DNA of 64,000 bases from Streptococcus mitis subsp. hohhotensis. Lineage in GTDB: Bacteria; Bacillota; Bacilli; Lactobacillales; Streptococcaceae. The notes beneath the pieces are model-generated. The model was not told where the DNA came from. It did not search any database and saw only the letters and a program-made list of their open reading frames with translations. The DNA is taken from contig NZ_JPFZ01000009.1 in NCBI RefSeq assembly GCF_000722775.1, positions 682,001 to 746,000 on the forward strand, in the 5' to 3' direction. Positions 37,576 through 45,988 of the stretch are shown here, one piece after another. Made by a program: the position numbers and the translations under genes. How positions within the stretch are numbered: the first letter of the stretch is position 1; the number at the start of each line of letters is the position of its first letter.

Positions 37576-38283
37576 CTAGTCTTTCTCAATCATACTTTTT
37601 GCAATCTTCAAATCTGTTACGGTTGTAATCTTCAGATTTGAGTATTCACCCTTGGCCAAGGCTACATCTTTTCCTTTAATGACAAAGATTTTACATGCAT
37701 CTGTCAAGATTTTCTTCTCTTCATCAGAAAGAGATCCATAAAGGTCCATGAAGTCCTTGCAACGGAATGTTTGAGGTGTTTGTCCTTGATAAAGGTGAGC
37801 ACGATTTGGAATATCTGTAATGAATTGACCATTGGTACTTTCAACGATAGTATCAACCGCTTCTACCACTGTATCCACTGCGTCATGATTTTGAGCAAGT
37901 TTGATATTGTCCTGAATCATGCGAAGTGTAATAAATGGACGAACAGAATCGTGGGTAACAACGATATCCTCTGGAGTAAGCGGACGATAAGCATCAATGG
38001 CTTCAATGATTTTCTCAATACTTGTATTGCGGTCAGCACCACCCTTTGTAATGATGATACGTTCCTTATGAAGAGGAAGATATTTATCTACAAGATCTTC
38101 TGCATGAGAAACCCAGTCTCCATGAACCCCAACTACAATTTTTTCAATACTTGGTTCCAAAACAAATTTTTCAATTGTATGAATCAAAATAGGTCGATCA
38201 CCTAGCTCTAAAAATTGTTTTGGCAAGTTACTGATTCCCATGCGTGTGCCAGTTCCACCAGCAAGAATTCCTGCATAAATCAT
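37576..38283 (-). CDS. tarI: Ribitol-5-phosphate cytidylyltransferase TarI
   Basis: IspD-family nucleotidyltransferase that forms CDP-ribitol from CTP and ribitol 5-phosphate. The 235 residues contain AGGTGTRMGISNLPKQFLEL (CTP-binding P-loop with catalytic Arg and Lys) and VVTHDSVRPFI. Pairing with tarJ rather than isoprenoid genes favours TarI over IspD. It is the first gene of the lic1 operon. Two promoters are visible upstream, one with a CiaR repeat. Confidence 0.94.
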   Translation of the reverse strand: MIYAGILAGGTGTRMGISNLPKQFLELGDRPILIHTIEKFVLEPSIEKIVVGVHGDWVSHAEDLVDKYLPLHKERIIITKGGADRNTSIEKIIEAIDAYRPLTPEDIVVTHDSVRPFITLRMIQDNIKLAQNHDAVDTVVEAVDTIVESTNGQFITDIPNRAHLYQGQTPQTFRCKDFMDLYGSLSDEEKKILTDACKIFVIKGKDVALAKGEYSNLKITTVTDLKIAKSMIEKD

Positions 38284-38324
38284 CTGTTTTCTCCTTTGTC
38301 TTACTAAAAAAACTTATTCTCTCT

Positions 38325-38333
38325 ATTATACCA
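38325..38333 (-). promoter_or_regulatory. Proximal promoter of the tarI-lic operon
   Basis: Minus strand TGGTATAAT, an extended -10 with no good -35, about 42 nt before the tarI start. It corresponds in position to the constitutive proximal lic promoter known from pneumococcus. Confidence 0.65.
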
Positions 38334-38428
38334 CAATCTAGTCCTATCATGAAAGAAATACCGACCCTCCCGTTCTAGAATAGGAGGATTAAGCAGTTCT
38401 ATTATTCAAAGAAACTAGTCCATTTCTA

Positions 38429-38457
38429 GTAATGACTAGGAATTCTGTAGTCATTAC
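38429..38457. repeat. 10-bp perfect inverted repeat in tarI-tacF intergenic region
   Basis: GTAATGACTA and TAGTCATTAC separated by 9 bp. No T-tract follows on either strand. It lies between the proximal promoter and the CiaR box and may be an attenuating hairpin in the longer transcript, or a protein site. Confidence 0.5.
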
Positions 38458-38492
38458 CAATAAATGGCTGTGAAATTTTAGAGTTCTCCAGA

Positions 38493-38522
38493 ATAATATA
38501 ATTTCCTTAAAGAAAACTTAAA
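38493..38522 (-). promoter_or_regulatory. CiaR box and distal promoter of the tarI-lic operon
   Basis: The minus strand has TTTAAG-TTTTC-TTTAAG (38506-38522), an exact CiaR direct repeat with the standard 5-nt spacing, followed by an AT-rich -10 candidate (TATATTATTC). CiaRH is known to activate a distal lic promoter in pneumococcus. Confidence 0.75.
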
Positions 38523-38558
38523 ATTAAGCTTTGAAACTTCAAAGTGATTACTTGACTT

Positions 38559-38664
38559 ATACTCAATGAAAATCAAAAAGCAAACTAGGAAGCTAGCCGT
38601 AAGCTGTACTTGAGTACGGTAAGGCGACGCTGACGTGGTTTGAATTTGATTTTCGAAGAGTATT
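38559..38664 (-). repeat. BOX element 3 (short, boxA-boxC without boxB)
   Basis: About 106 bp from ATACTCAATGAAAATC (boxC end) to TTTCGAAGAGTATT (boxA end), with the diagnostic boxA stretch TACGGTAAGGCGACGCTGAC (one base different from the classical BOX primer site) but no boxB unit. It lies directly upstream of the tacF promoter. Confidence 0.85.
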
Positions 38665-38695
38665 ACTGCCCTTCATTTCTTATTAGCTGACTTTA

Positions 38696-38704
38696 TGATA
38701 TAAT
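38696..38704 (+). promoter_or_regulatory. tacF-licD1-licD2 promoter
   Basis: Extended -10 TGATATAAT (38696-38704), 20 nt before the tacF ATG. The -35 region falls at the edge of BOX element 3 and is weak. Confidence 0.65.
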
Positions 38705-38723
38705 GAAAAACGAGGTAAATTGA

Positions 38724-40211
38724 ATGAAAAGTATAAAATTAAATGCTCTATCTTACATGGGAATTCGTGTCTTGAATATTATTTTTCCCATCTTAACTGG
38801 TACCTATGTCGCACGTGTCTTGGACCGAACTGACTATGGTTACTTCAACTCAGTTGACACTATTTTGTCATTTTTCTTGCCCTTTGCGACTTATGGGGTC
38901 TATAACTACGGTTTACGGGCCATCAGTAATGTCAAGGATAACAAAAAAGATCTGAATAGAACCTTCTCTAGTCTTTTTTATTTGTGCATAGCTTGTACGA
39001 TTTTGACCACCGCTGTCTATATCCTAGCCTATCCTCTCTTCTTTACAGATAATCCAATCGTCAAAAAAGTCTACCTTGTTATGGGGATTCAACTCATTGC
39101 CCAGATTTTTTCAATCGAGTGGGTCAATGAAGCTCTGGAAAATTACAGTTTTCTCTTTTACAAGACTGCCTTCATCCGTATCCTGATGCTGGTCTCTATT
39201 TTCCTGTTTGTCAAAAATGAACACGATATTGTTGTCTATACACTTGTGATGAGTTTATCGACACTGATTAACTATCTGATTAGTTATTTTTGGATTAAAA
39301 GAGACATTAAGCTTGTTAAGATTCACCTAAGTGATTTTAAACCGCTCTTTCTCCCTTTAACAGCCATGTTGGTCTTTGCCAATGCCAATATGCTCTTCAC
39401 TTTTTTGGATCGTCTCTTCCTCGTTAAAACAGGGATTGATGTCAACGTTAGTTACTATACCATGGCTCAACGAATTGTGACCGTTATAGCTGGTGTTGTA
39501 ACAGGAGCTATCGGAGTGAGTGTGCCTCGTCTCAGTTACTATCTAGGAAAAGGCGATAAGGAAGCCTATGTCGCACTTGTTAACAGAGGCAGTCGAATCT
39601 TTAACTTCTTTATCATTCCACTGAGTTTTGGACTCATGGTTTTAGGACCAAATGCCATCCTACTTTACGGTAGTGAAAAATATATCGGAGGTGGTATCTT
39701 AACCTCTCTCTTCGCTTTTCGTACGATTATCCTGGCCTTAGATACCATTCTTGGTTCCCAAATTCTCTTTACAAATGGTTATGAAAAACGTATCACAGTC
39801 TACACAGTCTTTGCAGGACTGCTCAATTTGGGCTTGAATAGTCTCCTCTTTTTCAACCATATCGTAGCTCCTGAATACTACTTACTGACAACTATGCTAT
39901 CAGAGGCCTCTCTACTTGTTTTCTATATCATTTTCATCCATAGAAAACAACTCATCCACTTAGGACATATCTTTAGCTATACTGTTCGATACTCGCTCTT
40001 TTCACTTTCCTTTGTAGGAATCTATTTCCTGATTAATTTCTTGTATCCTGTGGATATGGTCATTAATTTGCCATTTTTGATTAATACTGGTTTGATTGTC
40101 TTGCTATCAGCCATCTCTTATATTGGTCTACTTGCCTTCACCAAAGATAGCATTTTCTATGAATTTTTAAACCATGTCCTAGCCTTAAAAAATAAATTCA
40201 AAAGATCATAG
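38724..40211 (+). CDS. tacF: Teichoic acid flippase TacF
   Basis: Exports undecaprenyl-linked, choline-bearing teichoic-acid units across the membrane. The 495-residue protein has about 14 hydrophobic segments and the MATE/Wzx-like polysaccharide-transporter pattern (NALSYMGIRVLNIIFPILTG at the start; charged loops such as RDIKLVKIHLSDFK). Point changes in TacF are known to give choline-independent growth in pneumococcus. It is first in a + strand operon with licD1 and licD2, divergent from tarI. Confidence 0.93.
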   Translation: MKSIKLNALSYMGIRVLNIIFPILTGTYVARVLDRTDYGYFNSVDTILSFFLPFATYGVYNYGLRAISNVKDNKKDLNRTFSSLFYLCIACTILTTAVYILAYPLFFTDNPIVKKVYLVMGIQLIAQIFSIEWVNEALENYSFLFYKTAFIRILMLVSIFLFVKNEHDIVVYTLVMSLSTLINYLISYFWIKRDIKLVKIHLSDFKPLFLPLTAMLVFANANMLFTFLDRLFLVKTGIDVNVSYYTMAQRIVTVIAGVVTGAIGVSVPRLSYYLGKGDKEAYVALVNRGSRIFNFFIIPLSFGLMVLGPNAILLYGSEKYIGGGILTSLFAFRTIILALDTILGSQILFTNGYEKRITVYTVFAGLLNLGLNSLLFFNHIVAPEYYLLTTMLSEASLLVFYIIFIHRKQLIHLGHIFSYTVRYSLFSLSFVGIYFLINFLYPVDMVINLPFLINTGLIVLLSAISYIGLLAFTKDSIFYEFLNHVLALKNKFKRS

Positions 40212-40220
40212 GAGTTTAGA

Positions 40221-41024
40221 ATGAAACAACTAACCATTGAAGATGCCAAACAAATTGAATTAGAAATTTTAGATTATATTGATACTCTCTGTAAAAAGCA
40301 CAATATCAACTATATTATTAACTACGGTACTCTGATTGGGGCAGTTCGACATCAGGGCTTTATCCCTTGGGACGATGATATTGATCTGTCCATGCCTCGA
40401 GAAGACTACCAACGATTTATAAACATTTTTCAAAAGGAAGAAAGTAAATATAAGCTCCTTTCCTTAGAAACTGATAAGAACTACTTTAACAACTTTATCA
40501 AAATAACCGACAGTACAACTAAAATTATTGATACTCGAAATACAAAAACCTATGAGTCTGGTGTTTTTATCGATATTTTCCCTATGGATCGATTTGATGA
40601 TCCTAAGGTCATTGATACTTGTTATAAACTGGAAAGCTTCAAACTTCTGTCTTTCAGTAAACATAAAAATATTGTCTATAAGGATAGCCTTTTAAAAGAT
40701 TGGATACGAACAACCTTTTGGTTGCTCCTTCGACCTGTTTCTCCTCGTTATTTCGCACATAAAATCGAGAAAGAAATTCAGAAATATAGTCGTGAGGATG
40801 GACAGTATATGGCCTTTATCCCTTCTAAATTTAAGGAAAAGGAAGTCTTCCCAAGTGGTACCTTTGATAAAACAATCGATCTCCCATTTGAGAATTTAAG
40901 CCTTCCAGCACCTGAAAAATTTGATACTATTTTGACTCAATTTTATGGGAATTATATGACCTTGCCACCTGAAGAAAAACGCTTCTACAGTCATGAATTT
41001 CACGCTTATAAATTGGAGGATTAG
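40221..41024 (+). CDS. licD1: Phosphocholine transferase LicD1
   Basis: Transfers phosphocholine from CDP-choline to N-acetylgalactosamine residues of teichoic-acid precursors on the cytoplasmic side. The 267 residues have the LicD hallmark GTLIGAVRHQGFIPWDDDID and a second PMDRFDD region; the DDDID cluster binds metal. It begins 10 nt after tacF with a clear GGAG site. It is a paralogue of the next gene, sharing motif order and length. Confidence 0.94.
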   Translation: MKQLTIEDAKQIELEILDYIDTLCKKHNINYIINYGTLIGAVRHQGFIPWDDDIDLSMPREDYQRFINIFQKEESKYKLLSLETDKNYFNNFIKITDSTTKIIDTRNTKTYESGVFIDIFPMDRFDDPKVIDTCYKLESFKLLSFSKHKNIVYKDSLLKDWIRTTFWLLLRPVSPRYFAHKIEKEIQKYSREDGQYMAFIPSKFKEKEVFPSGTFDKTIDLPFENLSLPAPEKFDTILTQFYGNYMTLPPEEKRFYSHEFHAYKLED

Positions 41025-41025
41025 G

Positions 41026-41835
41026 ATGCAATATTTAGAAAAAGAAGAAATTAAAGAAATTCAACTAGCCCTGCTAGACTATATTGATGAGACTTGTAAG
41101 AAACATGATATTCCTTATTTTCTAAGTTATGGAACCATGCTTGGAGCTATCCGCCACAAAGGTATGATTCCCTGGGACGATGATATTGATATTTCCCTTT
41201 ATCGTGAAGATTATGAGCGCTTATTGAAGATTATTGAGGAAGAAAATCACCCTCGCTATAAGGTTCTATCCTACGACACTTCTTCTTGGTACTTCCATAA
41301 TTTCGCATCGATTTTGGATACTTCTACTGTTATCGAAGATCATGTTAAGTACAAGCGCCATGACACCAGTCTCTTTATCGATGTCTTCCCAATTGATCGC
41401 TTTACAGACCTAAGTATTGTCGACAAGAGTTATAAGTATGTGGCTCTTCGTCAACTGGCTTATATCAAAAAATCACGCGCAGTTCACGGTGACAGCAAAA
41501 TAAAAGATTTTCTAAGATTATGTAGCTGGTATGCCCTCCGATTGGTCAATCCCCGTTACTTTTACAAGAAAATTGAGCATTTAGTCAAAAATGCTGCAAC
41601 CAACACTCCTCAATATGAGGGAGGAATTGGGATTGGTAAGGAAGGTATGAAAGAAGTCTTCCCAGTTGATACCTTTAAAGAACTCATCTTAACTGAGTTT
41701 GAAGGTCGTATGTTGCCCGTCCCTAAAAAATATGATCAATTTTTAACCCAGATGTATGGGGATTATATGACACCACCATCAAAGGAAATGCAAGAGTGGT
41801 ATAGTCACAGTATTAAAGCTTATCGAAAAAGCTGA
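41026..41835 (+). CDS. licD2: Phosphocholine transferase LicD2
   Basis: Second phosphocholine transferase. I choose ATG 41026 (MQYLEKEEIKEIQ), because GGAGG from the end of licD1 is its ribosome site; this gives 269 residues, the known pneumococcal length. The motif GTMLGAIRHKGMIPWDDDID matches LicD1. In pneumococcus the two enzymes modify different sugars of the repeat, and LicD2 influences phase and virulence. An IS200-type element lies about 80 bp downstream, with no terminator seen between. Confidence 0.94.
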   Translation: MQYLEKEEIKEIQLALLDYIDETCKKHDIPYFLSYGTMLGAIRHKGMIPWDDDIDISLYREDYERLLKIIEEENHPRYKVLSYDTSSWYFHNFASILDTSTVIEDHVKYKRHDTSLFIDVFPIDRFTDLSIVDKSYKYVALRQLAYIKKSRAVHGDSKIKDFLRLCSWYALRLVNPRYFYKKIEHLVKNAATNTPQYEGGIGIGKEGMKEVFPVDTFKELILTEFEGRMLPVPKKYDQFLTQMYGDYMTPPSKEMQEWYSHSIKAYRKS

Positions 41836-41968
41836 TTAAGGACGACCATATAAACTACAAAAAGGATGGGGAAAACTCAATTTCAGGAGAAAATGAAGTA
41901 AATATTCCTACAATCATGACCACCCGTCAAACGGGTGGTTTGTCCCAGGGCTATAAGTCCAAATTACC

Positions 41969-41992
41969 AGCCAGCGCCTAAAGACGCTGGCT
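41969..41992. repeat. Internal hairpin of the IS200 element
   Basis: AGCCAGCG-CCTAAAGA-CGCTGGCT, a perfect 8-bp stem, sits downstream of tnpA within the element. Such internal hairpins in IS200 limit transposase expression or read-through. Confidence 0.6.
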
Positions 41993-42054
41993 TTCACTTT
42001 GTTCAAGCCTTATCGCTCTTAACTCGTCACTTGCCTCTCAAAGAGGCTTTAGTA

Positions 42055-42519
42055 TTACTTACCACTATCCCTAAAGGGATCCTCATATTCTTTTACACTT
42101 AATTTATCTAGTGCTATATCATGCTTTTCCTGTTCTTGAATATATTTCTTAATTGTGCCTTCATTAAGTCCTACTGTACTCATATAATAACCTTCCGCCC
42201 AGAAATGCCGATTCCCAAACTTGTACTTGAGATTGGCGTGTTTGTCAAACATCATGAGTGCACTTTTTCCTTTTAAATACCCCATGAAACTCGAAACACT
42301 TATCCTTGGTGGAATACTTACTAACATGTGTACATGGTCTGGCATTAAGTGACCCTCGATAATTTCAACTCCTTTATAACTACACAAGCGATGAAATATT
42401 CCGCCTAAACTACTTCGATATTGATTATAGATGACTTTTCGTCTATACTTAGGGGTAAACACAATGTGATACTTACAGTGCCACTTTGTGTGCGATAAAC
42501 TATGAGCCTTTTGTGCCAT
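42055..42519 (-). CDS. tnpA: IS200/IS605 transposase TnpA
   Basis: Single-strand-specific Y1 HUH transposase. I choose ATG 42519 (MAQKAHSLSH), which has AAGGAG 8 nt upstream; this gives 154 residues, a normal TnpA. The metal-binding H62-V-H64 in MPDHVHML and the catalytic Tyr126 in KKYIQEQEKHD are both present, so the copy looks intact and potentially mobile. It is adjacent to the lic locus and the aquaporin gene. Confidence 0.93.
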   Translation of the reverse strand: MAQKAHSLSHTKWHCKYHIVFTPKYRRKVIYNQYRSSLGGIFHRLCSYKGVEIIEGHLMPDHVHMLVSIPPRISVSSFMGYLKGKSALMMFDKHANLKYKFGNRHFWAEGYYMSTVGLNEGTIKKYIQEQEKHDIALDKLSVKEYEDPFRDSGK

Positions 42520-42675
42520 ATTTTTCTCCTTTCGCTTTACAATTGGCTTGAACACCTTTATTGTATCGCGTTTGGAGTTTTTTGGGTATAACCTTCGACG
42601 CGCACCCGCATAGCGGGTGGTTTTTTTGTCTCGAGCCTAACGGAGCGAGACGGACTAATAGTCACATAATAAAAA

Positions 42676-42715
42676 CACCCCAAAAGTTAGATTTTTCTGT
42701 CTAACTTTTGGGGTG
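42676..42715. repeat. Perfect 16-bp palindrome resembling paired IS ends; may terminate the aquaporin gene
   Basis: CACCCCAAAAGTTAGA, loop TTTTTCTG, TCTAACTTTTGGGGTG. The arm sequence with flanking GCAG resembles the ends of IS3-family (IS150-group) elements common in streptococci. On the minus strand it is followed by TTTTT, so it would also terminate the aquaporin transcript that ends 78 nt upstream. Confidence 0.6.
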
Positions 42716-42792
42716 CAGTTCATTCAACACCTGAATATTATGCGTTTTTAATTTTTCTTCAATCTATTACAATAGATAGAGAACTCAATTTC

Positions 42793-43662
42793 TTATAAGT
42801 AAAGGAATTTGAAAATAGCTACTGCCGCAATTGCTGCTGCGATCGGTGCTGCTACTGGTACCCAAGAATACCACCATTTTGAATCGCCTTTGTGCTCACC
42901 AAGAACTGATTTTGGAAGGAAAGCATGAAGGAGACGTGGTCCCAAGTCACGGGCTGGGTTCAAGGCAGGTCCTGTAGGTCCACCAAGTGATGTTACCAAG
43001 GCCATAACAAGGAATCCAAGTGCCAAGTGAGCTACTGAAAGTCCTGAAGCAGTATGTGGTGCTACTTGGGCTTTGATTGCTAAATCAGAAAAGTCAACAT
43101 TTTGACCTGCTTGACTAGCCATTTGTTTCATGTATTGAAGCACTTCAGAACCAAAGAAGTTTTTAGTCATTCCAAGGGCTGAAAAGAAAAGAACAAATGA
43201 TCCAACAAACTCATTTACAAAACCATTAACAGTTGCTGCAAAATGTGATTCTTTTGTACCATTATCCAAACTTGAAATTGTTGAGAAAGTACCCAAGATG
43301 TTGTTTGGATTTTCAGTTTTCAAGTAGTATGGGCGGTGTGTTGCCACAACCAAGGCTTGACCAAAGATAGCACCTAAAACTTGTGCAATGATATAAGGCG
43401 CAACTTGTGCCCAAGGGAAAAGACCGCTGATTGCAAGTCCAAGAGTGAAGGCTGGGTTGATGTGGTTTCCAGATACGTTACCAAACATCAAGGCTGGAAT
43501 CATAACCCCCATGCCATAACCAACAGCGATAACGATCCAGCCACTTTGGTGACCTTTCGTACCTTTAAGTTCAACGTTGGCAACTGCACCATTTCCAAGA
43601 ATGATCAAAATAGCAGTTCCCAAAAATTCAGTGGCATATTTAATTGCCCATGTGAAATCCAT
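42793..43662 (-). CDS. Aquaglyceroporin (MIP family)
   Basis: Membrane channel for glycerol and/or water. The 289-residue protein has six helices and both half-helix motifs: HINPAFTLG with NPA at 69-71 and ALNPARDLGPR with NPA at 235-237. The Asp after the second NPAR is typical of glycerol-conducting members (GlpF/Gla). A long loop at about 110-160 is an insertion relative to E. coli GlpF. It is monocistronic with its own extended -10 promoter and a palindrome downstream. No glycerol kinase is near, so the physiological solute is open. Confidence 0.9.
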   Translation of the reverse strand: MDFTWAIKYATEFLGTAILIILGNGAVANVELKGTKGHQSGWIVIAVGYGMGVMIPALMFGNVSGNHINPAFTLGLAISGLFPWAQVAPYIIAQVLGAIFGQALVVATHRPYYLKTENPNNILGTFSTISSLDNGTKESHFAATVNGFVNEFVGSFVLFFSALGMTKNFFGSEVLQYMKQMASQAGQNVDFSDLAIKAQVAPHTASGLSVAHLALGFLVMALVTSLGGPTGPALNPARDLGPRLLHAFLPKSVLGEHKGDSKWWYSWVPVAAPIAAAIAAVAIFKFLYL

Positions 43663-43699
43663 TTGATAGATTCTCCTTAAAATTTTTTAGACAATCCTT

Positions 43700-43728
43700 A
43701 TTCTATCAATTTTTACATCTTTTAGCAA
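43700..43728 (-). promoter_or_regulatory. Aquaglyceroporin promoter
   Basis: -35 TTGCTA (43723-43728), 17-bp spacer ending TGA, -10 TAGAAT (43700-43705) on the minus strand. The remaining 43740-43899 holds nothing I recognise. Confidence 0.7.
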
Positions 43729-43899
43729 CTACTTTCCCGAAAGATTGTGACAGAAAACGATTCCAAATCTTATAAACTAATCTTTTTTCCAAGATATTCC
43801 CAGTTCATTATGTTATCTACGCTAATCTGATGCTTTTATGTCAATTCCTCCTGATACATAGTATAGGGAATAAGAAGTATCTTTCCCCATTCACCAATC

Positions 43900-43926
43900 A
43901 GAGTTTTGCTATGAAAACAAAACTCT
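43900..43926 (-). terminator. Hairpin at the end of the mgtC pseudogene
   Basis: AGAGTTTTG-TTTTCATAG-CAAAACTCT is a perfect 9-bp stem starting at the stop codon. No T-tract follows, so it is a weak terminator or 3' stabiliser. Confidence 0.35.
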
Positions 43927-44605
43927 ATCCTTCTAATGAAACAATCTTAACCTGATTTATATAAAAATTCTCGTCACATTTCCATAAAAGCTCAGCCATA
44001 TTTTTGTAAGAAATGGATTTATCGTGATCTGCTCTAATCGTAAGATTATAACCACTTTCATTCCTATCCATGTCAATATTTAGATTGTAAAATCCCTTCT
44101 GTTCAATGAGAATATTCAAGGTATCTATTGAAGGTTTATTGGTTACAAATCCAGTCATTCTGATATGATAATGGGTATCGCTTTTCAAAAATTTGGAGCT
44201 ACTTTTCTGAACAGAGACAACAATTAAACTGCAAAATAAGCCTAGAAAAGCAAAACCTGCTCCAATCGCCATCCCAATACCTGCAGTTACCCAAATACCA
44301 ACTGCTGTGGTGATACCACTGATTTTTTTATCCCTCATGAAAATAATACCACCGCCAATGAAACTAATTCCACTGACAATTTGGCCCGCAACCCTAGAAG
44401 TATCATCATTAGGCGTATCCAAGAAAGCTTCTTTTGATAAAATCATCATTAAAGTTGCAGTTAAGGCAACTAAGATATGAGTCTTTCTCCCAGCCTGCTT
44501 GTGCTTAGACTTTCTTTAATAGCCAATGATAAAACCAGAAAAACAAGATAATAAAATGAGAATAATATGTCGGACTTCAATCGGTAGAGCTATCGTATCA
44601 AGCAT
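43925..44605 (-). pseudogene. MgtC/SapB-family membrane protein with premature stop
   Basis: From ATG 44605 (good GGAGG site) the frame reads MLDTIALPIEVRHIILILL... for 29 codons to TAA at 44516-44518. The same frame then continues without interruption (RKSKHKQAGRKTHILVAL...) through the MgtC signature SGISFIGGGIIFM to a stop at 43925. The full frame of 226 codons is the normal MgtC/SapB length: an N-terminal membrane domain and a C-terminal ACT-like cytoplasmic domain. A single base change (for example GAA to TAA) explains the break. Restart at 44449 would lack the first membrane helices. Promoter and terminal hairpin are still present, suggesting a recent loss. Confidence 0.85.
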
Positions 44606-44636
44606 TATTTTCCTCCTCTATCACTCATAATTTTAT

Positions 44637-44665
44637 ATTATAGTCCTAGTTGAAACTTTTTTCAA
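44637..44665 (-). promoter_or_regulatory. Promoter of the mgtC pseudogene
   Basis: -35 TTGAAA (44660-44665), 17-bp spacer, -10 TATAAT (44637-44642) on the minus strand, still of good quality. Confidence 0.72.
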
Positions 44666-44701
44666 GAGAATATATTAGTTGAAAATTGTCCTTCTTAAAA
44701 C

Positions 44702-44739
44702 AAAAAACCGCAGTTATCTTCTAGTAATAACTTGCAGTT
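44702..44739 (-). terminator. Terminator of the PerM-TPR operon
   Basis: AACTGC-A-AGTTAT pairs with ATAACT-GCGGTT around TACTAGAAG on the minus strand, followed by six T, 20 nt after the TPR gene. Confidence 0.85.
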
Positions 44740-44758
44740 TTCTGTAACTAATGGATTC

Positions 44759-45988
44759 TTACAATGTCTCAAACAATTCTTGCATTTGCACATCATCTGG
44801 AACCAGTTTTAAGTAAGCTTGTGCATTGACTTTTGCTTCCTCAAAGTAGCCCAATTCACGCAAGAGATAGATATAGTGTTCCAGAAACTCTGGATTGTCC
44901 TTTAAATCTACTGCCAACTCTTGGTAAAGCTCATAGGCAGTATCCAAATCGTCCATTTCTTGATAGGAACGAGCAATCATCCACTTGGTCAAGAGATTTT
45001 CTGGCTCCTCACTTTGCAAGTCTATAATATCCTCATAACGCTCCTGCTCCAGATAAATAGTTGCTAGACGGAGTAAGATTTCTTCCGTATCCTCAGCATC
45101 TTCTTTAGCAGTAAGGAGATAGTTCTCTGCTCCACTAGCATCATGCAATTCATAAGAAAATTGTGAAGCAGCCAGCAAGAGACGAGTATCAAATGGATTT
45201 TTCTCCAACCCTTGCTTAGCGATACGCAGGGCTTCTTGAACTTGATGTTCCTTATGTAAGGCCTGGCTATAACCATATTCATAGCCTTCAAAGTCAGGAG
45301 AAATGGTATCGATCTGCTTAAAGTAGAGGACAGCCTTTTGGTATTCTTCTTGATCAAAGTAAAGACTGGCCAACTCAAAAGCTGTCAGGTCATCGTATTC
45401 TAACTCCAGGGCTTTTTCTAAAAACTCTATAGCTGTTTCAAATTTCCCTAACTGAGCATAGGCAAAGCCAATTCGTTGATAGGTAGAAATGCCTGTTTGC
45501 TCATAAATAGTACGATTATCTAACTGAGCATAGCCTTGAATAGCTTCTTGGTAATTTTCCAACTCACTATCCAACTCTGCCAAGCCCAATATCAAGAGAG
45601 GATCCTCTGAGTAGGTCAAAGCCTCCAGGAGTTTCTCACGCGCCACATCTGTCAAACCTTCCATTTGGTAAAGGTCTGCTTTTAGAGCCAAAGCCGACAC
45701 ATACCAGTCACTGTCAGCTTGGATTTCCTCAAGATAAGCAAATGCTTCCTCGATTTGACCATCCTCGCTAGCAATAGCTGCCAGATTGAGATTAACCTCT
45801 GGAAAATCCTCTACGATTTTCAGGTAAATTTCCTTGGCCTGAGGATAAAAACCAATCCCTTCTAGATAAGTGGCTAATTCATACAAAAGGTCACTCGAAT
45901 CATTTTCTAAAGCTTTAACGAAATAATGTTCTGCCTTAACTAAATCTTGCTCTTCCAAAGCCTGTAACATCTGTTGACTATTGTTCAC
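44759..45988 (-). CDS. Tetratricopeptide repeat protein
   Basis: A 409-residue, acidic, all-helical protein made almost wholly of TPR units, with consensus fragments such as RIGFAYAQLGKFETAIEFLEKALEL split across repeats at about residues 175-205, and further repeats to the end. There is no signal peptide or membrane segment, so it is cytoplasmic and likely a scaffold. The start overlaps the preceding membrane-protein gene by 11 bases, implying coupled translation and possibly a shared complex. The partner and role are unknown. Confidence 0.88.
   Translation of the reverse strand: MNNSQQMLQALEEQDLVKAEHYFVKALENDSSDLLYELATYLEGIGFYPQAKEIYLKIVEDFPEVNLNLAAIASEDGQIEEAFAYLEEIQADSDWYVSALALKADLYQMEGLTDVAREKLLEALTYSEDPLLILGLAELDSELENYQEAIQGYAQLDNRTIYEQTGISTYQRIGFAYAQLGKFETAIEFLEKALELEYDDLTAFELASLYFDQEEYQKAVLYFKQIDTISPDFEGYEYGYSQALHKEHQVQEALRIAKQGLEKNPFDTRLLLAASQFSYELHDASGAENYLLTAKEDAEDTEEILLRLATIYLEQERYEDIIDLQSEEPENLLTKWMIARSYQEMDDLDTAYELYQELAVDLKDNPEFLEHYIYLLRELGYFEEAKVNAQAYLKLVPDDVQMQELFETL

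Larger units (their letters stand above)
41919..42651 (-). mobile_element. IS200/IS605-family element (tnpA only)
   Basis: A single HUH transposase gene on the minus strand is framed by subterminal palindromes of the same type: 41919-41939 (ACCACCCGT-CAA-ACGGGTGGT, perfect) and 42603-42619 (CACCCGC-ATA-GCGGGTG), the second followed by another hairpin at 42628-42651 (GTCTCG...CGAGAC). IS200 elements have such hairpins instead of terminal inverted repeats and make no target duplication, so exact ends cannot be set by eye. The limits given are the outermost hairpins. No tnpB is present. Confidence 0.8.

Noticed and set aside
37576-38283. IspD of isoprenoid synthesis
   Set aside because: Mitis-group streptococci use the mevalonate route, and the gene is coupled to tarJ; TarI fits better.
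40221-41835. licD1 and licD2 as one frameshifted gene
   Set aside because: Both are full length, each has its own start, ribosome site and DDDID motif; they are tandem paralogues.
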